Part shown: piece by piece, positions 8,622 through 19,141 of the stretch
Position numbering within the stretch: position 1 is the stretch's first letter
Layout: each line of letters opens with the position of its first letter
The notes under the pieces: generated by a model
The model's database searches: none
What the model was told of the DNA's origin: nothing
The model's input: only the letters and a program-made list of their open reading frames with translations
Source of the DNA: Brevibacillus sp.
GTDB taxonomy: Bacteria; Bacillota; Bacilli; Brevibacillales; Brevibacillaceae
Direction: 5' to 3'
Length of the DNA: 64,000 nt
Assembly (NCBI GenBank): GCA_017656235.1
Contig: JACDOF010000001.1
Span: forward strand, 248,001-312,000
Position numbers and translations under genes: made by a program

Positions 8622-9926
8622 GTGCAACCGTTAAGCGGAAAAACCATTGTGCTGGGAGTATCAGGCGGCATCGCCGCCTATAAAGCGGCCGCGCTGACCA
8701 GCAAGTTGACGCAGTTGGGTGCCAAGGTCCACGTCATCCTGACTGCCCACGCACAGAAGTTCATACAGCCGCTCACATTTCAGGCGCTATCCCACCTGCC
8801 GGTTTACGTCGATACATTTGCCGAGCCGGATCCACACACGATTGCTCACATCGACCTGGCTGATCGGGCGGATCTGGTGCTGATCGCTCCGGCCACAGCC
8901 AATGTAATCGGCAAACTGGCCAACGGCATTGCCGACGACATGTTGACGACAACCCTGCTTGCGACCCAAGCGCCTGTACTGATTGCCCCGGCCATGAATG
9001 TGAACATGTACCATCATCCTGCCGTCACAGCCAACATGCGCCGCCTTGCGGAGTATGGATACCGCTTTATTGAACCGGGAGAAGGGGTTCTCGCCTGCGG
9101 ATGGATCGGCAAAGGGCGGCTGGCGGAACCGGAAGATATTGCCGAAGCGGTATTGCGCTGGTTTGCCGAAGAACACGCTCAGCATGCCGCCGGGGAGACG
9201 GGGGATACGGCGACATCCGGACATGGCGTCGCGCCAATGAAACAAGATTCCTCTCCGAAACGGGATTTGACAGGACTGACCGTGCTGGTGACAGCCGGAC
9301 CTACGCGGGAGAAGATAGATCCCGTACGGTATATCTCCAATCACTCATCCGGCAAGATGGGTTTTGCCATTGCCGAAGCGGCCCGCGACCGGGGAGCTGA
9401 TGTCATTCTGGTGAGCGGCCCGGTTTCCCTGCCACAGCCAGAGGGGGTGCGGCTGATCGGGGTCGAATCGGTGCAGGAGATGTACGATGCGGTGATGGCA
9501 CACCTGGCACAAAGCGACATCATCATCAAAGCGGCGGCTGTTTCGGACTACCGCCCCAAAACGACATCCAACCACAAACTGAAAAAACAGGAGAACGGCC
9601 TTACACTGGAACTGGAAAAGGCACCGGATATACTGAAGGCCGTGGGCGAGCGGAAAACACCAGCCCAGTTCGTCGTCGGATTTGCCGCCGAAACGCGTGA
9701 CCTGGCTCATTACGCCATCGAAAAATTAAGGCGCAAAAACGCGGATGTGATCGTGGGGAACAACGTGCTGGCCGAAGGAGCGGGGATGGGGACGGACACC
9801 AACCTGGTCACCTTTTACAGCAGAGATGGAGAAGTGCGGGAGTTGCCCTTGATGAGCAAACGGCTGGTGGCGGACAAGCTGCTTGATCTGGTGCTGGAAA
9901 AGTGGCAGCGCGGCAGGAAGGAATGA
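8622..9926 (+). CDS. coaBC: Bifunctional phosphopantothenoylcysteine decarboxylase/synthetase
   Basis: Coenzyme A biosynthesis, 434 aa. The N-terminal CoaC flavoprotein (about 1-180) shows GVSGGIAAYKAA, the catalytic His of PDPHTIAHIDLA, and PAMNVNMYHHPAV. The C-terminal CoaB half (about 220-430) shows TAGPTREKIDPVRYISNHSS and AAAVSDYRP. A low-complexity linker of about 35 residues joins them. The start is GTG at 8622 behind TGGAGAGGAG. It overlaps the first possible start of priA, so the two are coupled. Confidence 0.96.
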   Translation: MQPLSGKTIVLGVSGGIAAYKAAALTSKLTQLGAKVHVILTAHAQKFIQPLTFQALSHLPVYVDTFAEPDPHTIAHIDLADRADLVLIAPATANVIGKLANGIADDMLTTTLLATQAPVLIAPAMNVNMYHHPAVTANMRRLAEYGYRFIEPGEGVLACGWIGKGRLAEPEDIAEAVLRWFAEEHAQHAAGETGDTATSGHGVAPMKQDSSPKRDLTGLTVLVTAGPTREKIDPVRYISNHSSGKMGFAIAEAARDRGADVILVSGPVSLPQPEGVRLIGVESVQEMYDAVMAHLAQSDIIIKAAAVSDYRPKTTSNHKLKKQENGLTLELEKAPDILKAVGERKTPAQFVVGFAAETRDLAHYAIEKLRRKNADVIVGNNVLAEGAGMGTDTNLVTFYSRDGEVRELPLMSKRLVADKLLDLVLEKWQRGRKE

Positions 9927-9931
9927 GCAGG

Positions 9932-12370
9932 ATGCTGGCACAAGTGATTGTGGACGTTCCGACTGCCCGCACCAACCGGCCGTTCGACTACCTCGTCCCG
10001 GCAGCACTCAGGGAACGTATTGCGGTGGGCAGCCGGGTGATTGTCCCGTTCGGGCCGCGCAAGCTGCAGGGGTACGTGGTCGGCCTGAGCACGGAGGAGC
10101 AGCCTTCCTCTCCTCTGGAGGGGCACCGATTAAAGGCGGTTGAACAGGTGATGGACGAACATCCGCCGCTAACCCCGGAACTGGTCAGGTTGGCGGAATG
10201 GATGAGCAGGCAGTACCTCTGTCCCTGGGTGACAGCCCTGCAGGCGATGATACCGGCTGTTCTGAAAGGAAAGACAGAAAAGTGGCTGGCGGGGACTGAT
10301 CGTCTTGTGGAAACGGATGCTGCCCGTTCTCCGCTGCTGCGCGAGTTGTGGCAAGGACGCCTGATCGCCCTGTCGGATGCGGAGAAACGGTATCCGCAAG
10401 AGGTTGTGTTTTTGCCAGGGTGGCTTGAGGCAGGATGGGTCTCGCTGGAGCAGCGCGTGCAGGACCGCGTCACCCGCAAACAGGTGTCTCTGGTTACCCT
10501 TTCGGTTGAAAGCTCGACGGTGGAAAAACTGATTGGCCAGCTCCCGCCGCGGGCGGAAAAAATGATTCAGGCGCTGCGCTATCTTGCCCGGCAGGAGGAA
10601 CCAGTCCCGCTGCAGACTCTCCTTGACACGCTTGGAATCAGCCGCTCCACCCTGAACAGTTTGGAGAAAAAGGGATGGGTGCAGGTTGTACGGCGGGAAG
10701 TATACCGTGACCCCTACGAAAAGAAGCAGTTTCAGCAGCCGACGAGACACGCGCTGATGCCGCAGCAGGTGGAATGTTTGCGTAACATCGAACAAAAGCT
10801 GGCTGCCGCTGAGTATTCCGCTTTTCTCCTGCACGGCGTGACCGGCAGCGGAAAGACAGAAGTGTACATAGAAGCGATAGAGCGGACCATTGCCGCCGGT
10901 CGGGAAGCGATTTTCCTGGTGCCGGAAATCTCGCTCACCCCGCAAATGGTGGAGCGCTTCAAGGCTCGCTTCGGAGAAAAAGTGGCGGTGCTGCACAGCG
11001 CTCTCTCCCAGGGAGAGCGGTACGACGAGTGGCGCAAGATCCAGCGACAGGAAGTGCAGGTGGTGGTGGGCGCCCGTTCGGCTATCTTCGCTCCGTTTCG
11101 CCGTCTCGGTCTGATTGTGATTGATGAAGAACACGAAAGCTCGTATAAACAGGAGGAGACGCCCCGCTACCACGCACGTGATGTGGCAATCTGGCGGGCC
11201 AGGGAGAATGGCGCCGTGCTGGTGCTGGGCAGCGCCACCCCGGCATTGGAAACGTACGCCCTGGCGACACGCGGACGCTACCAACTGCTTACAATGAAAG
11301 AGAGGGTCGGCAGTCGGCCCATGCCAACGGTTCATCTGGTCGACATGCGCGAAGAACTGCGTTCCGACAACCGCTCGATGTTCAGCCGGACCCTGCATCA
11401 GATGATCGAAGAGCGGTTGGCGAGACAGGAGCAGATCGTACTGTTTCTCAACCGGCGCGGATACTCCACGTTCGTGATGTGCCGCTCCTGCGGCTACACG
11501 ATGCGCTGTCCGCATTGTGACATCTCGCTTACCTATCACCGCACCAACCACACGGCGCGCTGTCACTACTGCGGCTATGCCGTGCCGCAGCCGAACCACT
11601 GTCCGGACTGCCAGAGTCCGCATATTCGCTTCTTCGGTACGGGTACGCAAAAAATCGAACAGGAACTGGCCCGTCTGTTTCCCGGCATTCGGGTCATCCG
11701 CATGGATGTGGACACCACCTCGCGCAAAGGCGCGCATGAAGCACTGCTTGGCAAGTTTCGCCGCCATCAGGGAGATGTGCTGGTCGGCACGCAGATGATT
11801 GCCAAGGGGCTTGATTTCCCGCGCGTCACGCTTGTCGGTGTAATCGCCGCCGATACGTCCCTTCACCTGCCCGATTTCCGTGCGGCGGAAAAGACGTTTC
11901 AACTGCTGACGCAGGTAGGCGGGCGGGCCGGCCGGCATGATCTGGCCGGCGATGTGGTGATCCAGACGTATGCGCCGGACCATTACAGCATTCGCCACGC
12001 CACCCGGCACGATTACGAATCGTTTTATCAGATCGAACTGGCCCTGCGAAAAGAGAGAGGGTATCCGCCATTTTACCGGTTGGTGCTGCTTACCTTTGCC
12101 CACGAAGAAGTGCCGGTGGTGATTCGCGCAGCGGAGCAGTACGCCAGCTATCTGCGGCCCCGACTCCAGCCCGGAACGCAGCTGCTGGGTCCGGTGGCTT
12201 CCCCCATCGCCCGTTTGAAAGATAGATTTCGCTTCCAACTCATGATAAAATATCGGGATGAGCCAAAACTGACCAATCTGCTGGCCCAGATGAGTGATCA
12301 CTTTGCCGACTGGATTAGGCAGCATCAAGTTGCGGTGACAATCGACGTCGACCCGCAGATGTTAATATAG
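9932..12370 (+). CDS. priA: Primosomal replication helicase PriA
   Basis: Replication restart DNA helicase, 812 aa. The 3'-DNA binding domain starts LAQVIVDVPTARTNRPFDY. Walker A is GVTGSGKTEVY, and the DEAH-type motif is IVIDEEHE. Eight zinc-ligand cysteines are visible, including CRSCGYTMRCPHCD, CHYCGYAVP and CPDCQS. The helicase C-terminal lobe has GTQMIAKGLDFP and GRAGR. I use the ATG at 9932 (AGGAAGGA 9 nt upstream); an ATG at 9923 overlaps the coaBC stop. Located between coaBC and def as in Bacillus. Confidence 0.96.
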   Translation: MLAQVIVDVPTARTNRPFDYLVPAALRERIAVGSRVIVPFGPRKLQGYVVGLSTEEQPSSPLEGHRLKAVEQVMDEHPPLTPELVRLAEWMSRQYLCPWVTALQAMIPAVLKGKTEKWLAGTDRLVETDAARSPLLRELWQGRLIALSDAEKRYPQEVVFLPGWLEAGWVSLEQRVQDRVTRKQVSLVTLSVESSTVEKLIGQLPPRAEKMIQALRYLARQEEPVPLQTLLDTLGISRSTLNSLEKKGWVQVVRREVYRDPYEKKQFQQPTRHALMPQQVECLRNIEQKLAAAEYSAFLLHGVTGSGKTEVYIEAIERTIAAGREAIFLVPEISLTPQMVERFKARFGEKVAVLHSALSQGERYDEWRKIQRQEVQVVVGARSAIFAPFRRLGLIVIDEEHESSYKQEETPRYHARDVAIWRARENGAVLVLGSATPALETYALATRGRYQLLTMKERVGSRPMPTVHLVDMREELRSDNRSMFSRTLHQMIEERLARQEQIVLFLNRRGYSTFVMCRSCGYTMRCPHCDISLTYHRTNHTARCHYCGYAVPQPNHCPDCQSPHIRFFGTGTQKIEQELARLFPGIRVIRMDVDTTSRKGAHEALLGKFRRHQGDVLVGTQMIAKGLDFPRVTLVGVIAADTSLHLPDFRAAEKTFQLLTQVGGRAGRHDLAGDVVIQTYAPDHYSIRHATRHDYESFYQIELALRKERGYPPFYRLVLLTFAHEEVPVVIRAAEQYASYLRPRLQPGTQLLGPVASPIARLKDRFRFQLMIKYRDEPKLTNLLAQMSDHFADWIRQHQVAVTIDVDPQMLI

Positions 12371-12382
12371 GAGGACAATCAA

Positions 12383-12868
12383 ATGGCGATACGAAAAATC
12401 GCGAAACACCCCGATCCGATTCTTCGGGAAAAAGCAAAACCAGTCACCAAGTTTAACGCGAACCTGCACAAGCTGCTCGATGATATGGCCGATACGATGT
12501 ACGATGCCGATGGTGTAGGCCTCGCTGCACCGCAGGTAAGCATCCTGAAACGGGTCATCGTAATGGATTGCGGGGACGGATTGATCGAAATGGTTAACCC
12601 GGAAATTGTCGCCTGCGAAGGTGAGCAGTACGATTATCCGGAGGGCTGTCTCAGCATCCCCGGACTGCGTGGGGATGTGCGCCGCTACAAATGGGTGAAA
12701 CTGAAAGCACAGGACCGCTACGGTCAACCGTTTGAGATGGAAGCGGAAGACCTTTTGGCCCGTTGTGCCCAGCACGAAATAGACCATTTGGACGGCATCC
12801 TGTTCATCGATCGAGCGGACCGGGTCTACCCGATCGGCAAAGACGAGGAAGGAGAGCAGGCGGATTGA
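12383..12868 (+). CDS. def: Peptide deformylase
   Basis: Metalloenzyme removing the formyl group from nascent N-terminal methionine, 161 aa. All three motifs are intact: [17 protein letters not shown] and QHEIDHLDG, which supply the metal ligands Cys, His and His and the catalytic Glu. Start ATG behind TAGGAGGACA. It overlaps the TTG start of fmt by 4 bp, which pairs the deformylase with the formyltransferase that makes its substrate. Confidence 0.96.
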   Translation: MAIRKIAKHPDPILREKAKPVTKFNANLHKLLDDMADTMYDADGVGLAAPQVSILKRVIVMDCGDGLIEMVNPEIVACEGEQYDYPEGCLSIPGLRGDVRRYKWVKLKAQDRYGQPFEMEAEDLLARCAQHEIDHLDGILFIDRADRVYPIGKDEEGEQAD

Positions 12869-13818
12869 GTGACGTGCGAATCTTGTTTATGGGAACGCCG
12901 GATTTTGCGGCGACCAGTTTGTCTGCCCTGCTGGATGCCGGACACCGTGTGGTCGGTGTCGTCACCCAGCCTGACCGTCCGGTAGGCCGCAAGCAGGTCC
13001 TGCGTCCTTCGCCGGTGAAAGAACTGGCACTCAGGCACGGATTGCCGGTGCTGCAGCCGGAGAAAATAAAAGAGAGGGCGGCCCTTGACGAAGTGCTGGC
13101 ATGTGAGCCCGATTTGATCGTAACGGCAGCTTACGGCCAGATTTTGCCCAGAGAGCTGCTGGAAGCGCCTCGTCTCGGTGCGATCAACGTACACGCCTCG
13201 CTCCTGCCCAAGTATCGCGGCGGCGCGCCGATCCACAGGGCCATTATCGAAGGCGCGGGCGAATCCGGCGTCACGATCATGTACATGGTCGAAGAGCTGG
13301 ATGCAGGCGATATGCTGAGCAAAGTAACCGTGCCGATTGAGGAGCGGGACACCGTCGGGACACTGCACGACAAGCTGGCGGCAGCCGGTGCCGCCCTGTT
13401 GGTTGAGACGATTCCGCGCCTGGCTGCCGGTAAAATTACGCCGGTGCCCCAGGATCATGCTGCAGCTACGTTCGCCCCCACGATCAAACGGGAGGACGAG
13501 CGAATTGATTGGGACAGGCCGGCACGGGCCGTCTACAATCAGGTACGGGGTCTGAATCCCTGGCCTGTTGCTTTTACCCGATTTGATGGTAAGATTTGGA
13601 AGGTTTGGTGGGTGGAAATGGTGTCAGCCACAGGCCGTGCCGGCGAGCCCGGCACAATCGTGAGACGGGAGCCGGACGGGGTGGTCGTCGCCTGCGGCGA
13701 GGGCAGTGTAAAACTAGTCGAGATCCAGCCAGAGGGGAAAAAGCGGATGAGCATGCGTGACTTCCTTGCGGGGGCGGGTGCTTCGCTGAAACCTGGCGCC
13801 AAGTTGGGAGACCGGTAG
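12865..13818 (+). CDS. fmt: Methionyl-tRNA formyltransferase
   Basis: Formylates initiator Met-tRNA with 10-formyl-tetrahydrofolate, 317 aa, the standard length. It opens [12 protein letters not shown], and carries the catalytic loop [17 protein letters not shown] and the C-terminal tRNA-binding domain (from about 205). I start at the TTG at 12865, 8 nt after AGGAAGGAGAG and overlapping the def stop as TTGA; GTG 12874 is an alternative. The longer upstream frame runs through def and is not real. Confidence 0.95.
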   Translation: MSDVRILFMGTPDFAATSLSALLDAGHRVVGVVTQPDRPVGRKQVLRPSPVKELALRHGLPVLQPEKIKERAALDEVLACEPDLIVTAAYGQILPRELLEAPRLGAINVHASLLPKYRGGAPIHRAIIEGAGESGVTIMYMVEELDAGDMLSKVTVPIEERDTVGTLHDKLAAAGAALLVETIPRLAAGKITPVPQDHAAATFAPTIKREDERIDWDRPARAVYNQVRGLNPWPVAFTRFDGKIWKVWWVEMVSATGRAGEPGTIVRREPDGVVVACGEGSVKLVEIQPEGKKRMSMRDFLAGAGASLKPGAKLGDR

Positions 13819-15183
13819 ATGAAAAAGACCGGAATGGTGACGGCACGGGAAGTGGCCCTTGATGTCCTCACCAAAGTGGACGAGCTCAAGTCATTCAGCA
13901 ATCTGGAATTGAATCACGCCTTGAATCAGGCCCGTCTGTCGGGGCCCGATGTCGGGTTGGCGACGGAGCTGGTATACGGTACGACTCAGCGGCGCGGTAC
14001 ACTTGACGAGGTGATCGGCCGTTTTGTCAAGGGAGGGAGCGGCAGACTGCAGCCGTGGGTTCGCAATCTGCTGCGGATGAGCTTGTACCAGATTCGTTAC
14101 CTGGACCGGGTGCCAGATCGCGCGGCGGTGCACGAGGCGGTTGAAATCGCCAAGCGAAGGGGACACAAAGGCGTGGCCTCACTGGTTAACGGTGTCCTGC
14201 GCAACGTTTTGCGCCATCCCCACGTCTGGACCACAGTGCCGAAAAGAGGGACGGCTGCCGAAATTGCCTGGACCCATTCTCATCCCGAATGGTTGGTAAC
14301 GCGCTGGCTGAAGCAGTACGGTGAAGAGACGACGCGGGCGATTTGCGAGAGCAACAACAGGCCGCCGCTGCCAACTGTTCGCGTCAACCGGCTCAAGGGG
14401 CAGCGGGATCAGCTTCTGGCCGAGATGAGGCGGCAGTTTCCGCAGGCGGAAGCTTCCCGCCTGCACGAACAGGGAATTGTGCTGCACAGCGGTCATGCTG
14501 CCGGCAGCGACTGGTTTGCCAACGGCCTGTATACCATTCAGGATGAAAGTTCGATGCTGGTCGCCCCCGCCCTTGCCGTACGTCCCGGAATGCGGGTGCT
14601 GGATGCCTGTGCCGCACCAGGCGGAAAGACGACCCACATCGCTGAACTGATGGACAATCAGGGCGAGATCATTGCCTGTGACATCCATCCCCACAAGCAG
14701 GAGCTGATCGAGCAAAACGCGAGGCGGCTGGGGATTACGATCATCCGCACGATGATTGCTGATGCGGCTGATTTGCCAAACTGTGGTCTCGGCCTGTTTG
14801 ACCGCATTCTCCTGGATGCGCCCTGCACCGGGTTCGGAGTGATTCGACGCAAACCGGATCTGAAGTGGAACAAACAGCCGGAGGACATTGCCCAGATTGC
14901 CCGCCTGCAGGCGCTTTTGCTGGAGCGGTTGGCATCGATGCTGGCTCCCGGCGGTCTGCTCGTCTACAGTACGTGTACAATTGAGCCGGAAGAGAACCAG
15001 GAGTTGGTTACACGCTTTGTCAGTGAGCATCCCGGCTTTGAGCTGGACGGCTCGCTTGCATCCGATTTGCCGCAGGTGGTCCGCGAACGCTGCGATACGG
15101 ATCACGGGTACGTGCAGATTTTGCCGCACCAATTTTCAAGCGACGGTTTTTTCATCGCTCGCATCAAGCGGACAGAGGCGTAA
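13819..15183 (+). CDS. rsmB: 16S rRNA (cytosine-967-C5) methyltransferase RsmB
   Basis: Two-domain rRNA methyltransferase, 454 aa, making m5C967. The NusB-like RNA-binding domain spans about 1-140. The SAM-dependent domain shows DACAAPGGKTTHIAELM, LLDAPCTGFGVIRRKPD and YSTCTIEPEENQ; the Cys of APCTG and the Cys of STCT are the catalytic pair. The ATG follows the fmt stop directly, so the two are coupled. Immediately downstream is a hairpin (GGAGTGG/CCACTCC, 15193-15226) that may act as a weak terminator. Confidence 0.95.
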   Translation: MKKTGMVTAREVALDVLTKVDELKSFSNLELNHALNQARLSGPDVGLATELVYGTTQRRGTLDEVIGRFVKGGSGRLQPWVRNLLRMSLYQIRYLDRVPDRAAVHEAVEIAKRRGHKGVASLVNGVLRNVLRHPHVWTTVPKRGTAAEIAWTHSHPEWLVTRWLKQYGEETTRAICESNNRPPLPTVRVNRLKGQRDQLLAEMRRQFPQAEASRLHEQGIVLHSGHAAGSDWFANGLYTIQDESSMLVAPALAVRPGMRVLDACAAPGGKTTHIAELMDNQGEIIACDIHPHKQELIEQNARRLGITIIRTMIADAADLPNCGLGLFDRILLDAPCTGFGVIRRKPDLKWNKQPEDIAQIARLQALLLERLASMLAPGGLLVYSTCTIEPEENQELVTRFVSEHPGFELDGSLASDLPQVVRERCDTDHGYVQILPHQFSSDGFFIARIKRTEA

Positions 15184-15264
15184 ACGGGAGGGGTGGAGTG
15201 GCGCTTTCGCGGCGACCATCCACTCCTTTCTCTTGTCGTCTGAGACAGGCGTGATGTACCTTTT

Positions 15265-15289
15265 CCTTTTGCCAGGCAAAAGGTACAAT
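15265..15289 (+). promoter_or_regulatory. Operator-like palindrome and -10 element before rlmN
   Basis: CCTTTTGCC-A-GGCAAAAGG (15265-15283) is a perfect 9-bp dyad directly abutting TACAAT (15284-15289). No good -35 lies upstream, which suggests activator control or a hairpin function. Confidence 0.5.
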
Positions 15290-15347
15290 GTAGATTGACG
15301 TACAGCAGACGGCACCCACTTTTTCAGATCATAAAGGGTGGTATGTG

Positions 15348-16418
15348 ATGATTGCGAATACAGCGAGTGAACAAAAACCTCTCCTATACAGCCTGACGAT
15401 GGAGGAGCTGAAGACGTGGCTTGCCGAACAGGGGGAGAAGGCTTACCGCGCACAGCAAATCTTTGACTGGCTGTACGCGAAACGGGTACATTCCTTTGAC
15501 GAAATGAGCAATGTGTCCAAGGCGCTGCGTGAAAAGCTGAGCCGCCATTTCCGGTTGGATGCACTGACCGAGCTGACCCGTCAGGTCTCCAAGGATGGAA
15601 CGGTCAAGTTTTTGTTTCAACTGAGAGACGGACACGCCATTGAAACGGTGATCATGCGTCACAACTACGGAAACAGCGTCTGTGTCACCACCCAGGTAGG
15701 ATGCCGGATCGGCTGTACTTTTTGCGCCTCTACGCTGGGAGGGCTGAAGCGAAACCTGGAGGCTGGTGAAATCGTCGCCCAGGTATTGGCCGCGCAGCGG
15801 GCCCTGGACGCGGAAGGAGGCCGCGCCAGTCATGTCGTCGTGATGGGTATTGGTGAACCGTTTGAAAACTTTGAGGCGCTGCTTACGTTTCTGAATGTGA
15901 TCAACGACAACCGCGGCCTTAACATCGGGCAGCGCCATATCACCGTCTCGACCAGCGGGATCATCCCCAAGATCTACGAGTTTGCCGAGCGCGGCGGACA
16001 GGTGAATCTGGCTGTCTCCCTGCACGCGCCTACCAGCGACCTGCGTTCCCGGTTGATGCCGATCAACCGCGGCTTCCCCCTGGAGAAGCTGATGGAAGCG
16101 TGCCGCCGTTACATCGCCAAGACGGGTCGGCGGATTACCTTTGAGTACGGGTTGTTCGGGGGAGTCAACGATCAGCCTGAACACGCCGAACAGCTTGCCG
16201 ATCTGGTGGGTGACATGATGTGCCATATTAACCTGATTCCGGTCAACTATGTGCCAGAACGAGACTACGTACGAACGTCACGTGACGACATCTTCCGTTT
16301 TAAACGCATCCTGGAGAACAGGGGAATCAACGTCACAATCCGGCGTGAGCACGGCAGCGACATCGCCGCTGCCTGCGGCCAACTGCGGGCCCAGCACGCC
16401 AGGGAGACAGTGGGGTGA
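15348..16418 (+). CDS. rlmN: 23S rRNA/tRNA adenine-C2 methyltransferase RlmN
   Basis: Radical-SAM enzyme methylating A2503 of 23S rRNA and A37 of some tRNAs, 356 aa. The cluster motif is CRIGCTFC, preceded by [13 protein letters not shown]. The [11 protein letters not shown]-binding stretch is present, and so is the C-terminal catalytic cysteine in [11 protein letters not shown]. Start ATG at 15348 with AAAGGGTGG six nt upstream; GTG 15345 is possible. It begins the rlmN-prpC-prkC-rsgA-rpe run and overlaps prpC by 4 bp. Confidence 0.96.
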   Translation: MIANTASEQKPLLYSLTMEELKTWLAEQGEKAYRAQQIFDWLYAKRVHSFDEMSNVSKALREKLSRHFRLDALTELTRQVSKDGTVKFLFQLRDGHAIETVIMRHNYGNSVCVTTQVGCRIGCTFCASTLGGLKRNLEAGEIVAQVLAAQRALDAEGGRASHVVVMGIGEPFENFEALLTFLNVINDNRGLNIGQRHITVSTSGIIPKIYEFAERGGQVNLAVSLHAPTSDLRSRLMPINRGFPLEKLMEACRRYIAKTGRRITFEYGLFGGVNDQPEHAEQLADLVGDMMCHINLIPVNYVPERDYVRTSRDDIFRFKRILENRGINVTIRREHGSDIAAACGQLRAQHARETVG

Positions 16419-17185
16419 CGACGATGGAGATTGCAATGAAGTCGCACGTCGGCTGCGTGCGGCAGGTGAATGAGGACTACTTCGCCTGTACGATTGACGA
16501 GCAGGGACGGGTGCTGGCGGTGGTGGCCGACGGCATGGGCGGTCATGCCGCCGGCGATGTGGCCAGCCGCATGGCGGTGGAGCTGATCTTGGAAGAGTTG
16601 AAAAACACCTCCACCCTGACCCGTGATGAAGAACGGGAAGTATTGATGGACGCGCTGCTGCGCGCCAACGACGAAATCTACCGCTACGCCGAATCCCATC
16701 CCGAATGCGACGGGATGGGGACAACGGTGGTTGCCACCATTCTCACCCCAACGGGGGGGGCGACGGCACATATCGGCGACAGCCGTCTGTACCTGTTTGG
16801 CGAAAACGGTCTGTCCCAGCACACCGAGGATCATTCACTGGTTCAGGAATTGGTCAAGAGCGGGCAGATTACGGTACAGGAAGCGTCGCATCATCCGCAG
16901 CGCAACGTCTTGATGCGGGCGCTGGGAACGGAACAAAACGTGCGCATCGACCTTGGGCAGATCACCTGGTCAAAAGGGGATGTCGTCCTGCTTTGCTCGG
17001 ACGGTCTGAGCAACAAGGTGCCTGCAGATGTGATCGAAATGTGGCTTAGGAAGCCGCTCAGCCTGCAGGAACAGGTTGATGGCCTGGTTCAATACGCGTT
17101 GGATGCCGGTGGAGAGGACAACATCACGGTAATCGCGATCCGCAACATGGATAAGCCGACTGACGACAGTCAGGTGTGGGGGTGA
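16415..17185 (+). CDS. prpC: PP2C-family Ser/Thr protein phosphatase PrpC (Stp)
   Basis: Metal-dependent phosphatase, 256 aa, that reverses PrkC phosphorylation. Motifs: [41 protein letters not shown] and EDNITVIAI, giving the aspartates for the two-metal centre. The GTG at 16415 has AGGGAG 8 nt upstream and overlaps the rlmN stop. A six-G run at 16755-16760 falls within the gene but the frame is intact. The partner kinase follows 5 nt later. Confidence 0.95.
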   Translation: MTTMEIAMKSHVGCVRQVNEDYFACTIDEQGRVLAVVADGMGGHAAGDVASRMAVELILEELKNTSTLTRDEEREVLMDALLRANDEIYRYAESHPECDGMGTTVVATILTPTGGATAHIGDSRLYLFGENGLSQHTEDHSLVQELVKSGQITVQEASHHPQRNVLMRALGTEQNVRIDLGQITWSKGDVVLLCSDGLSNKVPADVIEMWLRKPLSLQEQVDGLVQYALDAGGEDNITVIAIRNMDKPTDDSQVWG

Positions 17186-17190
17186 GAAGA

Positions 17191-19125
17191 ATGGAGGGAA
17201 AACGTCTAGGCGGACGGTACCAGTTGCAGAAGCGGATTGGCGGCGGAGGCATGGCCATCGTCTACAAGGCGACCGATCTGGTCTTGAATCGGACTGTGGC
17301 GGTCAAAGTGCTGCGCTCCCAATTTGGCACCGATGAAGATTTCGTGCAGCGGTTCCGTCGGGAAGCACAGGCGGTTGCCAGTCTGTCTCATCCCAATGTG
17401 GTCAGCGTCTACGATGTCGGGCAGGAAGACGATACCTACTACATGGTGATGGAGTACATAGAAGGGTCCAACCTCAAGGACGTGATCAACGAGCACGGCG
17501 CCCTGCCGATCCCGGAAGCGGTGCGGATTGCGCTGGAGATCTGCGATGCCCTTGATCACGCCCATCAGAACCAGATCATTCACCGCGACATCAAGCCGCA
17601 GAATATCCTGATTGGCAAAAACGGCCGGGTAAAGGTGACGGACTTCGGGATCGCCCGTGCCGTCACCTCGGCGACGATCACCCACACCGGGTCCGTGCTC
17701 GGCTCCGTCCATTACTTTTCCCCGGAGCAGGCGCGGGGTGGCGTTACGGCGGAGAAGTCGGACATCTATTCGCTGGGAATTGTCTTGTACGAGATGGTGA
17801 CCGGACAATTGCCGTTTTCCGGAGATTCCCCGATTACCGTTGCGCTCAAGCACTTGCAAGAACCGCTTCCCGAACCGCGCCAAATCAATCCGGACATCCC
17901 GCAAAGCGTAGAGAACATCATTTTGAAAGCACTGGTCAAAGACCCGCATTTGCGTTACGGATCGGCCAAGGAAATGTTGATGGATCTGAAAACCTGCCTG
18001 GCTCCGGAGCGAATCAACGAAGAGAAAATCCGCTTTTCCGTCGACGACGAAGAGACCAGGGTCATTCCTGCCATTACCCCGGAAATGCTGGCGCAGTACC
18101 AGGGCGGCAAGCAATCACACACCACCGATCAGGAGGAGCAGCTCCCAACGGGGAGGGCAAGGTGGTGGACCAAAGCACTTGCCTGGGCGGGGACGGTCAG
18201 CTTGTTTGTCGTGCTGTCTGCGATAGGCATCATTTACGTGTTAAATTACTTTGACGTGCCGGAAGTAAATGTGCCGCTGGTCACCGGCACGCAGCTGTCG
18301 AGAGCGCTGGAAAAACTGGAAGAAGCCGAACTGAAGGCGAATATCATCGAGCAGCATCACCCGGAAGAAAAAGGAACCGTGTACAAGCAGGATCCTGCGC
18401 CACCGATGCGGTTGAAGAAAAACAATACGGTCACGCTCTACGTCAGCAAAGGGCCGCAGCAGGTGTCGATGCCTGATCTGACCGGGCAAAACGGCAGTGT
18501 GGCGGAGCAGCAGTTAAAACGGGAGCAGTACAAGGAGGTTATCATCGAGGAGCGGGAACATGATGAGGTTCCGGCGGGACATGTCATTAAACAAACCCCA
18601 CTGCCGTCGACCATGGTGGTGCCGGCGGAAACCACGGTTACGCTGTACGTCAGCAAGGGGAAAAAATACGCCATCATGCCGAATCTGATCGGAAAAATGC
18701 TGGCACAGGCAAAGATTGAACTGTACGAAGCAGGGCTAAAAGACGGAAAAATAGAGGAACAAGCATCCTATGAGGTACAAGAACCCAACATCGTCCTGTC
18801 CACCTATCCGTACGAACCCGGGATGGAAGTACCTTCGGGCACGGAGGTGCCGCTGGTTGTCAGCAGCGGCCAGTATCCGGCCGAAGCCAAGGTGGGAACC
18901 TATCCGATCCTGATCGATGTACCGGATGGTGAGGAAGTGGACGTTAGAATCGTGCTGAGTGACGCACGGGGCGACAACCAGGTGGTGGTGAAAGAGAAGA
19001 TCGCCCAGCCGAGGGAATACGCTCTGTCGATCGTTCTCTCGCCGGACAAGGATGCGACAATCGAAGTGTTCAAGAATGGCGTTTCCGATCAGAAACACCA
19101 TATCGCATACGAAAACCTGCCGTAA
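17191..19125 (+). CDS. prkC: PASTA-domain Ser/Thr protein kinase PrkC
   Basis: Membrane receptor kinase, 644 aa, sensing muropeptides or lipid II and linked to spore germination and wall growth. The kinase domain (about 10-270) shows RIGGGGMAIVYKATD, AVKVL, HRDIKPQNIL, DFGIARA and SPEQARGG. One transmembrane helix lies near 335-355 (TVSLFVVLSAIGIIYVLNYF). Three extracellular PASTA repeats follow (about 357-425, 426-495, 496-565) and then an 80-residue C-terminal beta domain. Start ATG 17191 behind GGTGAGAAG. Coupled to the phosphatase gene. Confidence 0.95.
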   Translation: MEGKRLGGRYQLQKRIGGGGMAIVYKATDLVLNRTVAVKVLRSQFGTDEDFVQRFRREAQAVASLSHPNVVSVYDVGQEDDTYYMVMEYIEGSNLKDVINEHGALPIPEAVRIALEICDALDHAHQNQIIHRDIKPQNILIGKNGRVKVTDFGIARAVTSATITHTGSVLGSVHYFSPEQARGGVTAEKSDIYSLGIVLYEMVTGQLPFSGDSPITVALKHLQEPLPEPRQINPDIPQSVENIILKALVKDPHLRYGSAKEMLMDLKTCLAPERINEEKIRFSVDDEETRVIPAITPEMLAQYQGGKQSHTTDQEEQLPTGRARWWTKALAWAGTVSLFVVLSAIGIIYVLNYFDVPEVNVPLVTGTQLSRALEKLEEAELKANIIEQHHPEEKGTVYKQDPAPPMRLKKNNTVTLYVSKGPQQVSMPDLTGQNGSVAEQQLKREQYKEVIIEEREHDEVPAGHVIKQTPLPSTMVVPAETTVTLYVSKGKKYAIMPNLIGKMLAQAKIELYEAGLKDGKIEEQASYEVQEPNIVLSTYPYEPGMEVPSGTEVPLVVSSGQYPAEAKVGTYPILIDVPDGEEVDVRIVLSDARGDNQVVVKEKIAQPREYALSIVLSPDKDATIEVFKNGVSDQKHHIAYENLP

Positions 19126-19141
19126 TGTTGGAGGGACGTCA

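Noticed and set aside
10169-12328. 719-codon open frame antisense to priA
   Set aside because: No ribosome binding site, His/Arg/Gln-rich shadow translation, and the sense strand encodes intact PriA motifs.
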